Below are positions 47,301 to 58,109 of a stretch of DNA of 64,000 bases, in pieces. Origin of the DNA: Chrysophaeum taylorii (lineage: Eukaryota; Sar; Pelagophyceae; Pelagomonadales; Pelagomonadaceae); NCBI GenBank assembly GCA_029834535.1, contig JAQMWT010000133.1, positions 1-64,000 of the forward strand, given 5' to 3'. The notes under the pieces are model-generated. The model ran no database searches. It was not told where the DNA came from and was given only the letters and a program-made list of their open reading frames with translations. Position 1 is the stretch's first letter; each line of letters starts with the position of its first letter. Made by a program: the position numbers and the translations under genes.

Positions 47301-50300
47301 GTCACATGATCGCCGACTGCGGTTGCGATGGAGGACGGTGCCTCATGAATCCTGAGCCTTGCGAGGGCATCCGCCCTCCCGGCGTAGGTTGGCACCTATT
47401 CGCCTCCCGGGCGGGCCGGTTGGCAGCCGGAACGTTCGCAGTGGGACGGGGTATGGCCGGGGGGCGAAGACGGAAGGTTATCGACGAGTTGGTTGTCAGT
47501 CACATCGCGGTCTCCTCGTCGCATGGCGACAAGCTTGATGGTCACTCTCCGCCGACCGACCTTTCGGCGCTCCTCGTGTACAGGCCCGTGATTCCGGACT
47601 GGCTCCTGTCGGTCCGGCCTGGCTCCCATGCTCGGGAGAGGTCTGAAGTTAGTTAGTTAGTTAGTTATCAACGTCACAACTGACTTTCATCCAGACGAAG
47701 TCGGTGAGCATCTAATCGCGCCTGGCCTCGCGGCGCACTTCGGTGTCGACGGCGCGACTCCTTCGGGCGCACTCCGCGACACTATTGTTGCGCTTGAGGG
47801 CGAAGGCTCTGGCCAGGAAGCCATAGCTTCACGAGCAGCGAGTGCGGTCGCCATACCAGCTGTGGATGATCTGTTGTTTGCGTGGCAATCCGACAGCACC
47901 GAGGGCTTGCACTCTCTCGGCTTGGCTCTGATCGACCGTGCAGCGGAGCAGATCGTTGGACTCTTCCCGCCAGACACCTCGCTCAAAGACCACCCAGATA
48001 TGCCAAGCATACTGCGGCAGCTTGACGTTCCGGAGGAGCTGATGCATCGTCTCGAGTACGACGAGTCTGTTGTCTATGTCGCAGCTTTCGTCGAGGCGGT
48101 CAAGTCAAACCTCATCAAGATGCCCGTGCTCCTGCACGTCGCACAAGATCTCGAGATCAAAAAGCCCGGCCGCGGTCTCCCCATTTCAGATGAGCGCGCT
48201 GCCGCCGACCTGCGCCATGCGGTTGTTTATTGTTTCGCTCTTCACACGCTCGCGATCTCGATGATGCGGCCGTCTGCACCATAAGGAAACTCGGACTTCT
48301 TGCTCGACTTTTTGAAGGCCCAAGAAGCTGCCATAAATCTCGCAAACTACGCGGTGGACATAGACAAGTCTTCGCCCTTCGAGTATGACCCTCATGTATT
48401 TAAATCGAGTAAACGCAAATAAAACGCAGGCTCGTGAAACACGAGGCGGTTCTATCGGCTATGCGGAACATAGCCGAGACGAGACGTGATTCGAGTCAAC
48501 TCGCCACCGCGCGCATATCTGGGGGGCTGCGCGGACAATATCATAATGGCAGCCATTGAGGACGTATCGAAAAATTTCGACCGCAATGCACGCGCTACGC
48601 CAGAGTCCATTCTCAATTGCAGTTGTTCAAGGCAAAATTCATATGCATGCTGAGCACGGTCATCACAGGCGCTGGTTTCGAACTTGCTTACTGGAGCTGC
48701 GTGCTTCAACAACCAACCGCACGTGTAGACGTCTTCACGGAGACAATGTATTCAGGTGTCGCAGAGTTCGTATGTTTTGAGACGTCCCCAGCTATGATGT
48801 CGGAATGGGTCCAAGTGTATATCGTGTGGAATCTTACATTCGGGTTAGCAGAGCCGCGCCCTTTTCTACCTCACGCTGCTAAGCTCCTGGTGCCATGCTT
48901 GCTATCGTTGACGAACGAAGACCCGGCGTTATTTTTGTGGATACGTATCGTGACGCTGCACACGCACGCCACTTCTTTGGCATGTCACCCCGAGCTTAGC
49001 CAGATATCAGCGACGACGTATGACTGGCGTTCGACAGAGACCACCTCTGCCTTGGGCGCCGCGCTGAGCGAACGTCTTGCGTAACAACCAGAGTTCGAGC
49101 TTTCTCGTGGTTCTCGTCCGTTCACGTGTTAAGCATTACATTTATCCGCGTTTGGAGGAGTTGTCTCGCTTTCGCGAGAAAATTCGAGACCCCAGGTGCC
49201 AACTCTCAAATGCAATCTCAGCGAAGATCGCCAACAACAGCCGAACTCAGCGCAAAGTCGAAAGCGATGCACAGCTTGCAACGTTGTTTTTAAAGACGCG
49301 GCTTGAGATCCTTGAGAGATACAAGTTGTTGCACGTTGCGGCATTAAACAATCAAAGTGGAGCCCTCGGCGACGGATGGCTCGAGAAGATTCGATCGCGC
49401 GTGACGAGACTGGACAAGGAGGCCGGAGACGAACACGCAGGCGGCGAAACCTCGACCCATTGCGGAAGCGGGCGCTCTAGAAAGCAAGGCATCGTCGTCC
49501 GAATATTAGACCGTTGTGGTCGAGTTCGAGATGGCAGCGCCGATAGACTCTCTGGAGATGAATGTGCGACAAGAACAGCTAGCGTATGTACAAGCTACTC
49601 TTCTTCACATTCTTGCATCGATGGCAGAGACCGATATCGACGCTAATAGAGCATCCGTCGCACAACTTGGCCTTTCTTCCCAAGACGCGCTGGTGGTGCA
49701 GACACAGTTGCGGCGGGTTTTGTCCGTTGAAGTGCACTTCAACACACTTATGAATCCGAATCTTGCGATTGCTGAGTTGGCTAACGAGATTCTTCGTACT
49801 GCGCGCGAGGAAATTGAGCCGCGGCTCGCAGCGCTCGTGCCAATCCCCGACGGCATTGAACTTGGGTCCACAACAAGACTGCCGCAATGGGTCGTCGACA
49901 TGGTTCAGGCGCTCTCGGTGATCGTCGTTGTAATCTTGGTGTCGATCGCGCTCGTTCCATCGTATCACTTTGGGCGCAGGGTGCAGTGGCGTACCAAGTC
50001 GCTAGGTATGAACATCAAAGCGCATCGAGGTTCGGCGTGACAATGCACCGTGGTCACACATCAAGATTGCCGGGACGGACCGCGTCTATACTTATGGTCT
50101 CTTACTACCGTTGGTTATCCCGCTCTTCATGGTGTCGCTTGCAGTGATCACCATTCTTGCAAAGTGGCTTGTGATCGGTCGCTACCGTGTCGGAGCAACA
50201 TACCGAGGCACGCCGTAATTTTTTGTGTTGGTGGCTCGTCGATAGGCTTCTCGACCAATTCGACTTTTGGGTTGGCGCATTCAACCACGACACGCTGTTC

Positions 50301-52359
50301 GTTAACGTGTTCTGTTTAGTAATGGGCGTGCACATCTCGGTTCGTGCGTCTGTCGAAGTTATGTTCCGATAGTTCGACCTGATCTCAGTTGGGGAGCACG
50401 CACGAGTAAGCGGCCTTTGTTACGCCCGTATGTTTGAACCCGATGGCCGTATGCGCTTCGCGCGCGTTGTCATCGAACCACACTCAATGGTCCAATCAGG
50501 TAGTGTTGTGATGCCAGGCTGCAAACTAGAGGACGGTGCTGTGCTAGACAACGGCGCCGCAACAACGAGCGGCCAACTTCTGGCCCGTGAGAGCCTGTAT
50601 CAATCGAGCCCGGCGCAATTGGCGGGCGTTGTGAACATCGCGCACGTCGTCGTCGACACGTCGCCGCCGATCAATTTGTTCTGTTTCGAGATCGCGAAAC
50701 GTGCGACGCTCGCGTGCTTCCTCTACGGATCGCTGGTCGGGTCGAATGTGCTCTAGAGTATCTTTTGCGGCAGCTCGATTGGTACTCGTGGCGATTTCGA
50801 TATCGCGAGCTTATTTACTTCGTATCGGGTTATTTCTTGGCGATGTTTATCTCGGCAGGTGTTGGCGTTGTGGTGTTCAAGTTGTTGCTTATCGGCCGTT
50901 TACGTCTAGGGGTACACAAGTGCGAAGATTGGACGTGGCGTCTGCGGACATGGTTCGTTGAGTGGATTTGGTATCACTTGTCTTGTTGAAATTCGGGGCT
51001 TTGGTGTGGGAAGAAAATGGCTTGTTGAGTTGACGTTGATGAAGGCTTTGGGCGTGCGCGTTCACTCTACGGCAAAAAACATGGCAAGCGTCTTTTTCTT
51101 TTCACCTGTCGAAGCGGACTTGATCGAGGTCGCAACAGCAGTGTTCTTGCTTCATCTCCCAATGATACTTTTGTTGTGAATAGCGCAATGAGCACCCTCT
51201 GATATCACTGACTATTCGCCACCTCTCAGGTCAGCGAGTTTGCAACTCTGTCCGTGTTTGTAGTTTCTAGCTAAGGATTCACAGGAGAGTATAAACCGAT
51301 CAGGATCGGGGTGGGGGCACAAGTTGGTCTTCGCTCACGACTCAACGCCGGCGTGGTCCTCGAAGACGGCGCAGTCGTGGGACATCAAACGGTGGTACCG
51401 GAGAACTTCGTCGTCCAGACGGGGTCGACGTACTTTGCGTCCAGCGTCTTCTCGCGCACGACTGTGCCTGTGGACGGTGAACAGAAAAATAAAAAGGTAC
51501 GACACGGCATTGTTGCGCTCATTCCTGCGTGCGAATGCGCCGTTTGGCTACTCTACAAGAGAGCAAATTACTTCAAATCTGACTACTACAACAACGGATT
51601 CCGTGTCCGCGACTCCGGGCGAATCCGAGTATGGCAGCCCCCGGTGGCGCGCACTCCCGCGCTCGTGCTCGTCGGACCCATCGCCCTCGTTGCTTACGCG
51701 TCAATGGCAGTAGCCTTCCGTGCATGGCAGTGGCTGATAATGCGCGACTGGAAAAGCGCAAGCGACACCGTGTGGTCGCCTTGGCAAAACTTGGCATACA
51801 TGGATTACCAGATGATCTTCTTCAGCCTTTGTGGACAAATCATGCCACTGATCCGCGGTAGTCGACTCGCCATTGCATACATGCGTTTGTTTGGCGCAAG
51901 GGTTGAATCTACCGCCTTTGTGAATAGCTACTACCTCTTTGAACCACCGTTGCTCACGATCGGTACTGACGCCGTCTTAGACGAATTCTCGGCGAATTAT
52001 GCTCACGTAGTGAGGCGGTGTCCTAGACGCATGCTTGGGTGTGCTAGAAAGAAGTCGTGTACGAATAGGTTGACGCAGAAACGCAGTCGTCTGACATATT
52101 GGTTTGTGCTCAGGTCTTCGAGCACGGGCACCTCACTTTCCAGAGAAAGATAATTGGCAGAGGCGCGATTTTGCATCCGGGATCCATTACTTGGGCTGGC
52201 GACGTCGTCCCTGCTGGCGTCGTATTAGGCCCCAAAGCACAGCTTGAAACCCGTGACACTTTGATCTACCCACCTGGATCGTACCTCCAAGGCTGTCCGG
52301 CCCGAGACTACGCGACACTGCTCTACAGTTCTCGTGCAAAGCACACGCAGCTTCTATGA
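44375..52359 (+). pseudogene. Pls-like synthetase, array copy 3 (decayed)
   Basis: Homologous over the full domain order to copies 1 and 2, but broken. Relative to copy 1 it has a 56-bp deletion at about 44934 that shifts the frame, a one-base gain near 45977 in the GRLF motif, a TAA in place of a Ser codon near 48282, a SINE-like insertion at 47307-47665, and several further frame breaks between 50.0 and 51.3 kb. The adenylation intron is 45102-45147. The carrier is near 49660-49690. In the 3' half it lacks the introns that copies 1 and 2 have at 29008/40528 and 30731/42251. Its last exon (52114-52359) keeps a longer C-terminus ending in YPPGSYLQGCPARDY, the usual end of hexapeptide transferases, which copies 1 and 2 have lost. 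Confidence 0.85.
47307..47665 (+). mobile_element. SINE-like retroposon, copy B, with 13-bp target-site duplication
   Basis: This 359-bp insert interrupts copy 3. The 13-bp target TATCAACGTCACA is present at 47294-47306 and 47666-47678 and only once in copy 1. The insert ends in GAAGTTAGTTAGTTAGTTAG, a (TTAG)n tail. Apart from about 15-20 bp missing at its 5' end, it is nearly identical to copy A at 20502-20878, so both insertions are fairly recent. Confidence 0.95.
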
Positions 52360-54230
52360 TTTCACTGCGCGACGTGTCTCATATACGAGTTGAGTGACAT
52401 TCATGGTACTCCAAGCCAGGCTAAATATCGCGCCGAAATCGCACGATTCGGCGAGTCGCGACCTTTCGTCGGCACCCTCCCTCCAACCAACGCGCGTGCA
52501 GCCACCTGTCCAGGATACGCTTGGATTTGGTTGGAACATGTCGTGTGTTTAAGGGTGGACGGTTAAGAGGGGGGGAATGACCACGCATGGTGTTCAGTGG
52601 TTTGAGGGTGACTCTGTACCAAGCTACGTTCTAGGCTTGTCCGTCCATTGTAGGCTTGTCCTCCAAGCCGTCATTGGGTTGATGTCACACCTGCGCAACA
52701 CCCCGCCCTGTTTAGTGTTGCACAGGCCTTGATGAATTCTCTCACATGCACCTCAAAGTTTTCTGTCATGGTTTCTCCCCCACTTGTCACCAAGATTTTC
52801 ATCCCCGTGTGGATCTTAATATGACAGTTAAGCCTTATATAGCGGGAATCCAGAGACTTTTGCCCATATCCGGTTATTATCTCGATGTGTTTCCTCAGTA
52901 CTCGGCGCTTTTATGACCTTCTTTTCTTTATGAGGTTTTCTCTCCGTTCCGTAGTACTTTCCCCCTACCTTCTTGTTCTTTGTCACACTTACATTTTCCA
53001 ATACATTTGAGTCTTCCTCTTGGTTTGTCCCTCACAGTCAGTCCACACCTCGCGTGCCGTAAAATGCAGAGTCCTACTGTTTAGCTAGCAGTTATTTGCG
53101 TTTCTCTGCCAGTGTGAAAGCTAGCGGGCGTAATGGTGCCTGCGAAGTAAGTTTGCTAGGAGCATGCGGTGAGGGGGAATGGTCTATTTTCATCTTTGGG
53201 CAGCATCGTCCCACCTCTCTGGAGGCTATGGGCCCAGATTGCGAAGATGATTTAATCGAAACTAATGCACCAATTATGTTTGTGCGCATAAGATTCTTTT
53301 TTTTTTCTGACGCAACTTGTCGCCAGGCCTTTTTGTGAGTACAACGGTTAAAATTGAATGTCGGTCTCCAGTACATATAGACAGCACCCGAATAGAACTA
53401 ATCTCGCGCGGGTACCCTGTACATCGCCATAGATGTTTTTGATTGCGATGTCCGCTTCGCTATTCGAAGCCGCGAACGAACGGGGTCGTTTTGCCAGGAT
53501 TTCGTACGATGAACGCCCCACTGGGCATATGCGGCTGAGAGAGTTAAGAAGTCGGATTTATTGGGCACTTGAAGTTTTGGTCTAAGCGTGCGTCAGTCAT
53601 AAGGGGCAAGTCTACTAGCGCAAGAACGGTGCTTTGCGGACAAATAACCCCTTCCCTGATCTCCGGCTCCCATCGTCACATGTCTCAAAAACTATACAAA
53701 ACAAAAACTTTGAGGTGGATTTCTCGAAATTAGGTCGTGTCACTAACTTCGGCTTTGTAACTCTCTCAGCCACATATTCTCTTTTATGGACTGTCCAGCA
53801 AAGGTCAATTCCACATTGTTATTATCATCCTGTAATGCACGATTGCATTGCTTTGTGTTGTACATAGTCTTCGACGCCACCAGGGTACTTTGGCTCGCGT
53901 GCGTCCTGCACATGGCCGCTTATGCGAGGTCCTTTCTTTCTGACATTTTCTGACGTCCAATAGTAATGTCTTACTTGCCGTGACCAACTGCAGGTTTGCG
54001 CATGACAAGTCATGGCCAAGCAGATAAATCTAAAGCTGACATTATCAAAGCCAAGCAAGTCCTCAAAGACAAGGTCTAATAGCTAGCGCTTTGTTGAGAA
54101 TTCTACGAAGGTTAGTTTGCAAATTGACCAACTTGAAGGTATCTCGCGTTTCCTCATGCCGACGCTCCCTTAATTAAAGTATGATTCGCTCGAAGCGTTA
54201 TAAGAGATGCTCCGCAGTAGGATACTATGT
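52360..54230. other. Intergenic after array copy 3
   Basis: No gene seen. The stretch 52.6-53.1 kb is pyrimidine-rich and more AT-rich than the array. Its GAGGTTTTCTCTCCGT (52932-52947) recurs almost exactly at 2632-2648 next to the LTR-element fossil, hinting at a shared element fragment. 53.1-54.2 kb shows only short open stretches without recognisable domains. Confidence 0.4.
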
Positions 54231-55045
54231 TGTCGGCTGCGATCGACGAAACATTCAGCGCTTACATTGAGGCCGGCACCAAGATAGGCGATGGCTCCGT
54301 CGTCGCGCAGCAGAAGGTGGTTGCATTGCATTGCATTGCATTGCATTGCGTTGCATTGCATTGCGTTGCATTGCATTGCATTGTATTGCACTGCATTGCA
54401 CTGCATTGCACTGCATTGCACTGCAGCGGGGTCTGTCAAATTGGGCTCGGCCACATTTTGGCAAGCAGGTGTTCCTCAAAAGCGAATGATCGTTGATCCA
54501 ATCGGGGTCGAGCGCTGACATCGTCGCCTCCTTCGTATCTTCCGGTTTTTGGTGTTTCTTATCCTCGGTAACTTTCGCATCCTCGACGGGACTTCGCGCG
54601 GTGGGCGTTCGAAAAACTCCGCGAGTACCAGTTCATCACGATAATCTCACCGCCTCTCGTACGCGGCAGCGGATTGGCGCTTCTCTACATGCGTTTCTGG
54701 TAGATACATCCGCCTCGTTTGTTTTTGTGTTCGGCGATCAATCGGTGGTTGCTGGTGCACAGGGGCTTCAACGGCATTCGTCAACAACCAGCTATATTCT
54801 ATGAGCCGCCGCTTCTCTGTCTCGAAGCGGACAGCGAGGAAGTCGATGAGTGCGTGCGGCACCGCTTCACGCCTCGAAAAAAAAAAAAACTTGTGCTGCT
54901 GCTACGCGTTTAGTCGCGCAGGTATTCATCCATCCATCCATCCATATGGGTTGCCCAGGTGCTGCTTTCGCACAAAATTGCATCTTCTCTCGTGTCATCC
55001 TGCGCGTCATCACATCGGCCGGCGACGTGGTACCTACCGTCCGCG
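54231..55045 (+). pseudogene. 3' fragment of a fourth Pls-like copy
   Basis: Near 54250-54310 the sequence encodes AYIEAG-KIGDGSVVAQQ, and after a microsatellite AGSVKLGSATF and KRMIVDPIGVE, matching the beta-helix end of copies 1 and 2. A gap follows. Then comes sequence matching the FRFWVYLILGNF...LDGTSRW stretch and RGSRLAILYMRFW, and finally a degraded last exon (GDVVP near 55025). The 5' domains are missing and the frame is interrupted, so this is a truncated relic ending just before the GT2 gene. Confidence 0.8.
54319..54424. repeat. TTGCA pentanucleotide microsatellite
   Basis: About twenty TTGCA units with TTGCG and CTGCA variants lie inside the beta-helix coding relic, exactly between the VAQQ and AGSVKLG segments. 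They replace the SCSLA-type residues found there in copies 1 and 2. Confidence 0.95.
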
Positions 55046-55132
55046 TCGTGTGATCTTAGACCTGAGAAATCTTCTTCTTTATTATTACCACAAAGTAGTT
55101 CGAGAGAAATTCGAGTACGCAAGCTCCCCAGA

Positions 55133-57967
55133 ATGTACGCCTCCGAAGAGGGCGCGCCGCTGGTGGTGAAACCGTCGTCGTCGTCGTCGGAAGAGGAGGA
55201 GGAGGTGGAGGGGTGCTGCGTGAGCGAGGAGACGCCGTGGGCGACATCGACGGGCCGGCGCGTCGCGTTAGTTGTCGGCATCGGCGCGAGCTTCGTTGGG
55301 TTGTCGGTGTTGTTCATCAGCCAGGTGGAAGTTCGTGGGTTCGAAGAGGTGAAGATCGGCGGCGACTTCGTGACTTCGTTTGACCGCACGACACCGTTCG
55401 CCTGCACTCCGCGGCGGTGCCAGTGGACGAACGGCAACGCTTTCTGCGTCGACTGCGACGAGGTCGCGTTCGGCGTACCTTTCGAAGGTTCGAGAAACTT
55501 GTCGGGCGCGGAAATCACGCTCCGTGGAAACTCCGAGTGTTCGTGCGAGTCGAGCAACGTCGCGGCGGGGCACTTGAGCACGCGCGAGTACTTTGGGTAC
55601 GGGAGAGCCGTCGCGACCGCGCGGTTTTTGGGCGAGGCGCGGGGGTCGTCGGCGCAGATCGCGTGCTTCGCTCTCTTCTCTGAGCTCGGCGGGAAGTCGT
55701 CGCGCGACGAGATGAATTTTTGCGTCGACACGAAAACTCGTCGACGGCTGAGTCTCTCGTGGGTGAAGGGCAGCTTTACTCATTCGATCACCTACGATCC
55801 GGGGTTCGATCCGAGGGCAGAGTTTCGCGAGTACGCGCTCGAATGGAACGCGACGGCGATGAGGTGGGCGGTGGACGGCGAGATCGCGTACGAGCGCATG
55901 GAGGGGGGGTGCGGGAGGGGCCCCGCGATCGAGAACGCGACCTCGGTGACCTATTCTAAGTACGAGAACGGCGAGTGGCATTACGAGGACTTCTTTGGAG
56001 ACGAATGCGAATTTTCTTTCGATCCGTCGTCGTCGTCGACTTTGACCGAACCAATGCAGATTCGATTCGTGGCTCATCCCCTCGGCGCCGTGTCATCCGA
56101 CGACATCTTTTCCCGAACAGATCTGGTATCGGTGTCCTACGAGAATCATCTCGACGATCGCTGGCGATCTAAGTGGGACGGCTATCGGTACGACTGCTGG
56201 ACTCGGGTTGGCGGCGACTCGAAGAAATTACGATCAGGAGACTGCGGGAAGTATGGCGTGCGGTACTTCTTGAACCTGGCCAAAGATTTCTTTCCGTGGA
56301 TTCTCGCGCTGATCTTGGGGGTCTTCTGCGGTACGATCTTCGGGACGTGCGCGCGCCTATCGAGGAGACAGCAGCAGCAGCAGCAGCAGAAAACGAAGAA
56401 AAGTAATCTCGCCGCCGCCGCGTCGTGGACGCCCGTCGGAATCGCCGGAATCTACGCGCCGCGTGGAAGCAGAACGAGATGCGTGCTGTGGGTCTTGTTT
56501 CTCGCGATTCTAGCAGCCAGCTTCGCGCCCTTCGCGAAATCTTGGTGGCACCTGCTCTCTCTGCGCGAGACCGAGGCGTCCTTCTTCAACACGGTCGTCC
56601 TCGGCCTCGCGTTGATGCAGACCTTCCATTTCATCGCGCTCCTCTTTACCCCGCTCCCCTCTGGAACGAATAAAACGAACAACATCGCGGGGTTGGTAGG
56701 GGTTGTGATCCCGTGTCACAGATCCGCGAAGGAAATCGCGAAAACGATCGAATCCGTCTTGGCCGCCGGGATACTAAAACAACACGTCGTCGTCGTCGAC
56801 AACGCAAACGCCCAGACCCCGCCCGACAACACGATGGAAGTCGTGAGCGGGTACGGCGTCCATTACCAGTACGTACCGATTGGACTCAAGTCTCTGGCTT
56901 TGAAGAAGGGCGTCGCCGCGCTTCCGGCGACAGCAAAATTTGTCCTTCACATCGACGACGACACGATATTGCCCGAGTCGATGATCTTCGACGGGCGACA
57001 CTTCGACACCGATCCAGCCGTGTGTGCGGTGAGCTACGGCATTGTGTGCTTCCGCGACGGCACCGTCCAGCGCCTCGTCGATTTCGAGCTCGCGTTGTGG
57101 AGCCACTGGCGCCTTTACAGGGCGAAACACGCGGCAACCGCTTGGTTTTGCCACGGCATCGCCGGCCTCTGGCGCCGCGACCGACTCGCGGCAGCCCTCG
57201 AACAACACCCCTACCTTCCCTTTGGCGAAGACGGCTGGCTCGGCGCCATTTCCCTAGCCAACGGCGACCGGATATCCCAAGAACTCCGTTGCTCCGTGGT
57301 TACGTTCGCGCCTCCGCGGCTCTTTCCGGGCGGCTCGCGTCTCCAGGGCTACGGCGCCGCGTCCGTATGGAAACAGCGTTCGATGCGATGGTTTGTCAAC
57401 GCGCCGCGACGCCTGCCCTACATCGCGCTCTGGTTCCTCTTCTACAGCTCCTCCGACCGTTCCTTCGTCGCAGATCTTCTTTTTCGAGTCGAAGTCGCGC
57501 GTCACGTCGTCATCACCATGGTCATTCTCGCGTACCCGTGCTTCCTCCTGCGCGTCTTTTTCGACAACACCTGGCTCGACCTGCTCTACTTGAAGCTCGT
57601 CCTCTTCGTCCTCGACCTCCTCCTCTACGCCGGGATCAACTATATCCTATGGCGCGATCACCGCGCCCGGGCCTCGCTCGACACCGTCCTCCTCTACCCT
57701 TTCTACCGCACCTTCCTCCGCGCGGCCTACGTCTTCGGCCACTGGCGCTGCATCCTCTACTACATACCCTGCGTCCCGATGCGCACGGGAGAGTACCTCA
57801 CCGCCGACGACCCCTTCTTCTTCTTCAAGCCCACCTTCGCCAACTTTTTCAAATGGCTCACAAGCCGCCCATTCTACTACGTCCCCGACCGCACTCCGAT
57901 CAATTATCAACAACCTGCTGATGCGAAGAAGCTTCTCGCCTCAGAAAATAATCCGTTCGAAACATAA
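55133..57967 (+). CDS. Membrane GH16-like / GT2 processive glycosyltransferase fusion
   Basis: This 944-residue protein is read from the ATG at 55133; sequence upstream in the same frame is relic of the fourth array copy, so the longer start was rejected. Residues 44-63 form a transmembrane anchor. Residues of about 80-345 resemble a GH16 beta-sandwich (FREYALEWNATAMRWAVDGE), but the position of the catalytic ExDxxE motif reads DEMNFCVD, so the second Glu is missing. Helices at about 385-405, 448-466 and 485-507 follow. A GT2 catalytic domain covers about 520-755: VVIPCHRS, DDD at 608-610, GED at 698-700 and QRSMRW at 748-753, the signature of processive synthases. More helices complete the C-terminus. 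A role in beta-glucan or cell-coat synthesis is likely; the exact product is unknown. Confidence 0.85.
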   Translation: MYASEEGAPLVVKPSSSSSEEEEEVEGCCVSEETPWATSTGRRVALVVGIGASFVGLSVLFISQVEVRGFEEVKIGGDFVTSFDRTTPFACTPRRCQWTNGNAFCVDCDEVAFGVPFEGSRNLSGAEITLRGNSECSCESSNVAAGHLSTREYFGYGRAVATARFLGEARGSSAQIACFALFSELGGKSSRDEMNFCVDTKTRRRLSLSWVKGSFTHSITYDPGFDPRAEFREYALEWNATAMRWAVDGEIAYERMEGGCGRGPAIENATSVTYSKYENGEWHYEDFFGDECEFSFDPSSSSTLTEPMQIRFVAHPLGAVSSDDIFSRTDLVSVSYENHLDDRWRSKWDGYRYDCWTRVGGDSKKLRSGDCGKYGVRYFLNLAKDFFPWILALILGVFCGTIFGTCARLSRRQQQQQQQKTKKSNLAAAASWTPVGIAGIYAPRGSRTRCVLWVLFLAILAASFAPFAKSWWHLLSLRETEASFFNTVVLGLALMQTFHFIALLFTPLPSGTNKTNNIAGLVGVVIPCHRSAKEIAKTIESVLAAGILKQHVVVVDNANAQTPPDNTMEVVSGYGVHYQYVPIGLKSLALKKGVAALPATAKFVLHIDDDTILPESMIFDGRHFDTDPAVCAVSYGIVCFRDGTVQRLVDFELALWSHWRLYRAKHAATAWFCHGIAGLWRRDRLAAALEQHPYLPFGEDGWLGAISLANGDRISQELRCSVVTFAPPRLFPGGSRLQGYGAASVWKQRSMRWFVNAPRRLPYIALWFLFYSSSDRSFVADLLFRVEVARHVVITMVILAYPCFLLRVFFDNTWLDLLYLKLVLFVLDLLLYAGINYILWRDHRARASLDTVLLYPFYRTFLRAAYVFGHWRCILYYIPCVPMRTGEYLTADDPFFFFKPTFANFFKWLTSRPFYYVPDRTPINYQQPADAKKLLASENNPFET

Positions 57968-57970
57968 TCA

Positions 57971-58057
57971 GAAAGAAAGAAAGAAAGAAAGAAATGCTGC
58001 GTTTCGTTTTTTTTTTTTTTAACGGGCGCGTTGTTGTTGTTGTTGTTGTTACGAATT
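57971..58057. repeat. AAAG run, T-tract and GTT run
   Basis: Short microsatellites: AGAAAG units at about 57971-57993, a T tract near 58010 and GTT units near 58032-58050. They lie between the GT2 stop and the next start and are probably a 3' UTR and promoter boundary. Confidence 0.8.
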
Positions 58058-58109
58058 AGAATTAGCACCCACCCCCCCCTTTTTTTAGCAGCCCCGACCG
58101 ACTTTTTTT

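Noticed and set aside
23575-52359. Bacterial contamination as source of the NRPS-like genes
   Set aside because: GT-AG introns interrupt core motifs (for example inside SGSTG-DPKG) and the array is continuous with eukaryotic genes.
54319-54424. CRISPR-like or regulatory repeat array
   Set aside because: It is a simple TTGCA microsatellite without spacers.
54959-55132. Upstream ATG for the GT2 gene
   Set aside because: These 58 codons are read out of frame through the relic of the fourth array copy; the ATG at 55133 is followed by a normal N-terminus and anchor.
56713-57921. 402-codon open frame on the plus strand
   Set aside because: It overlaps the GT2 domain in another frame; extreme Arg/Pro content marks it as a shadow.
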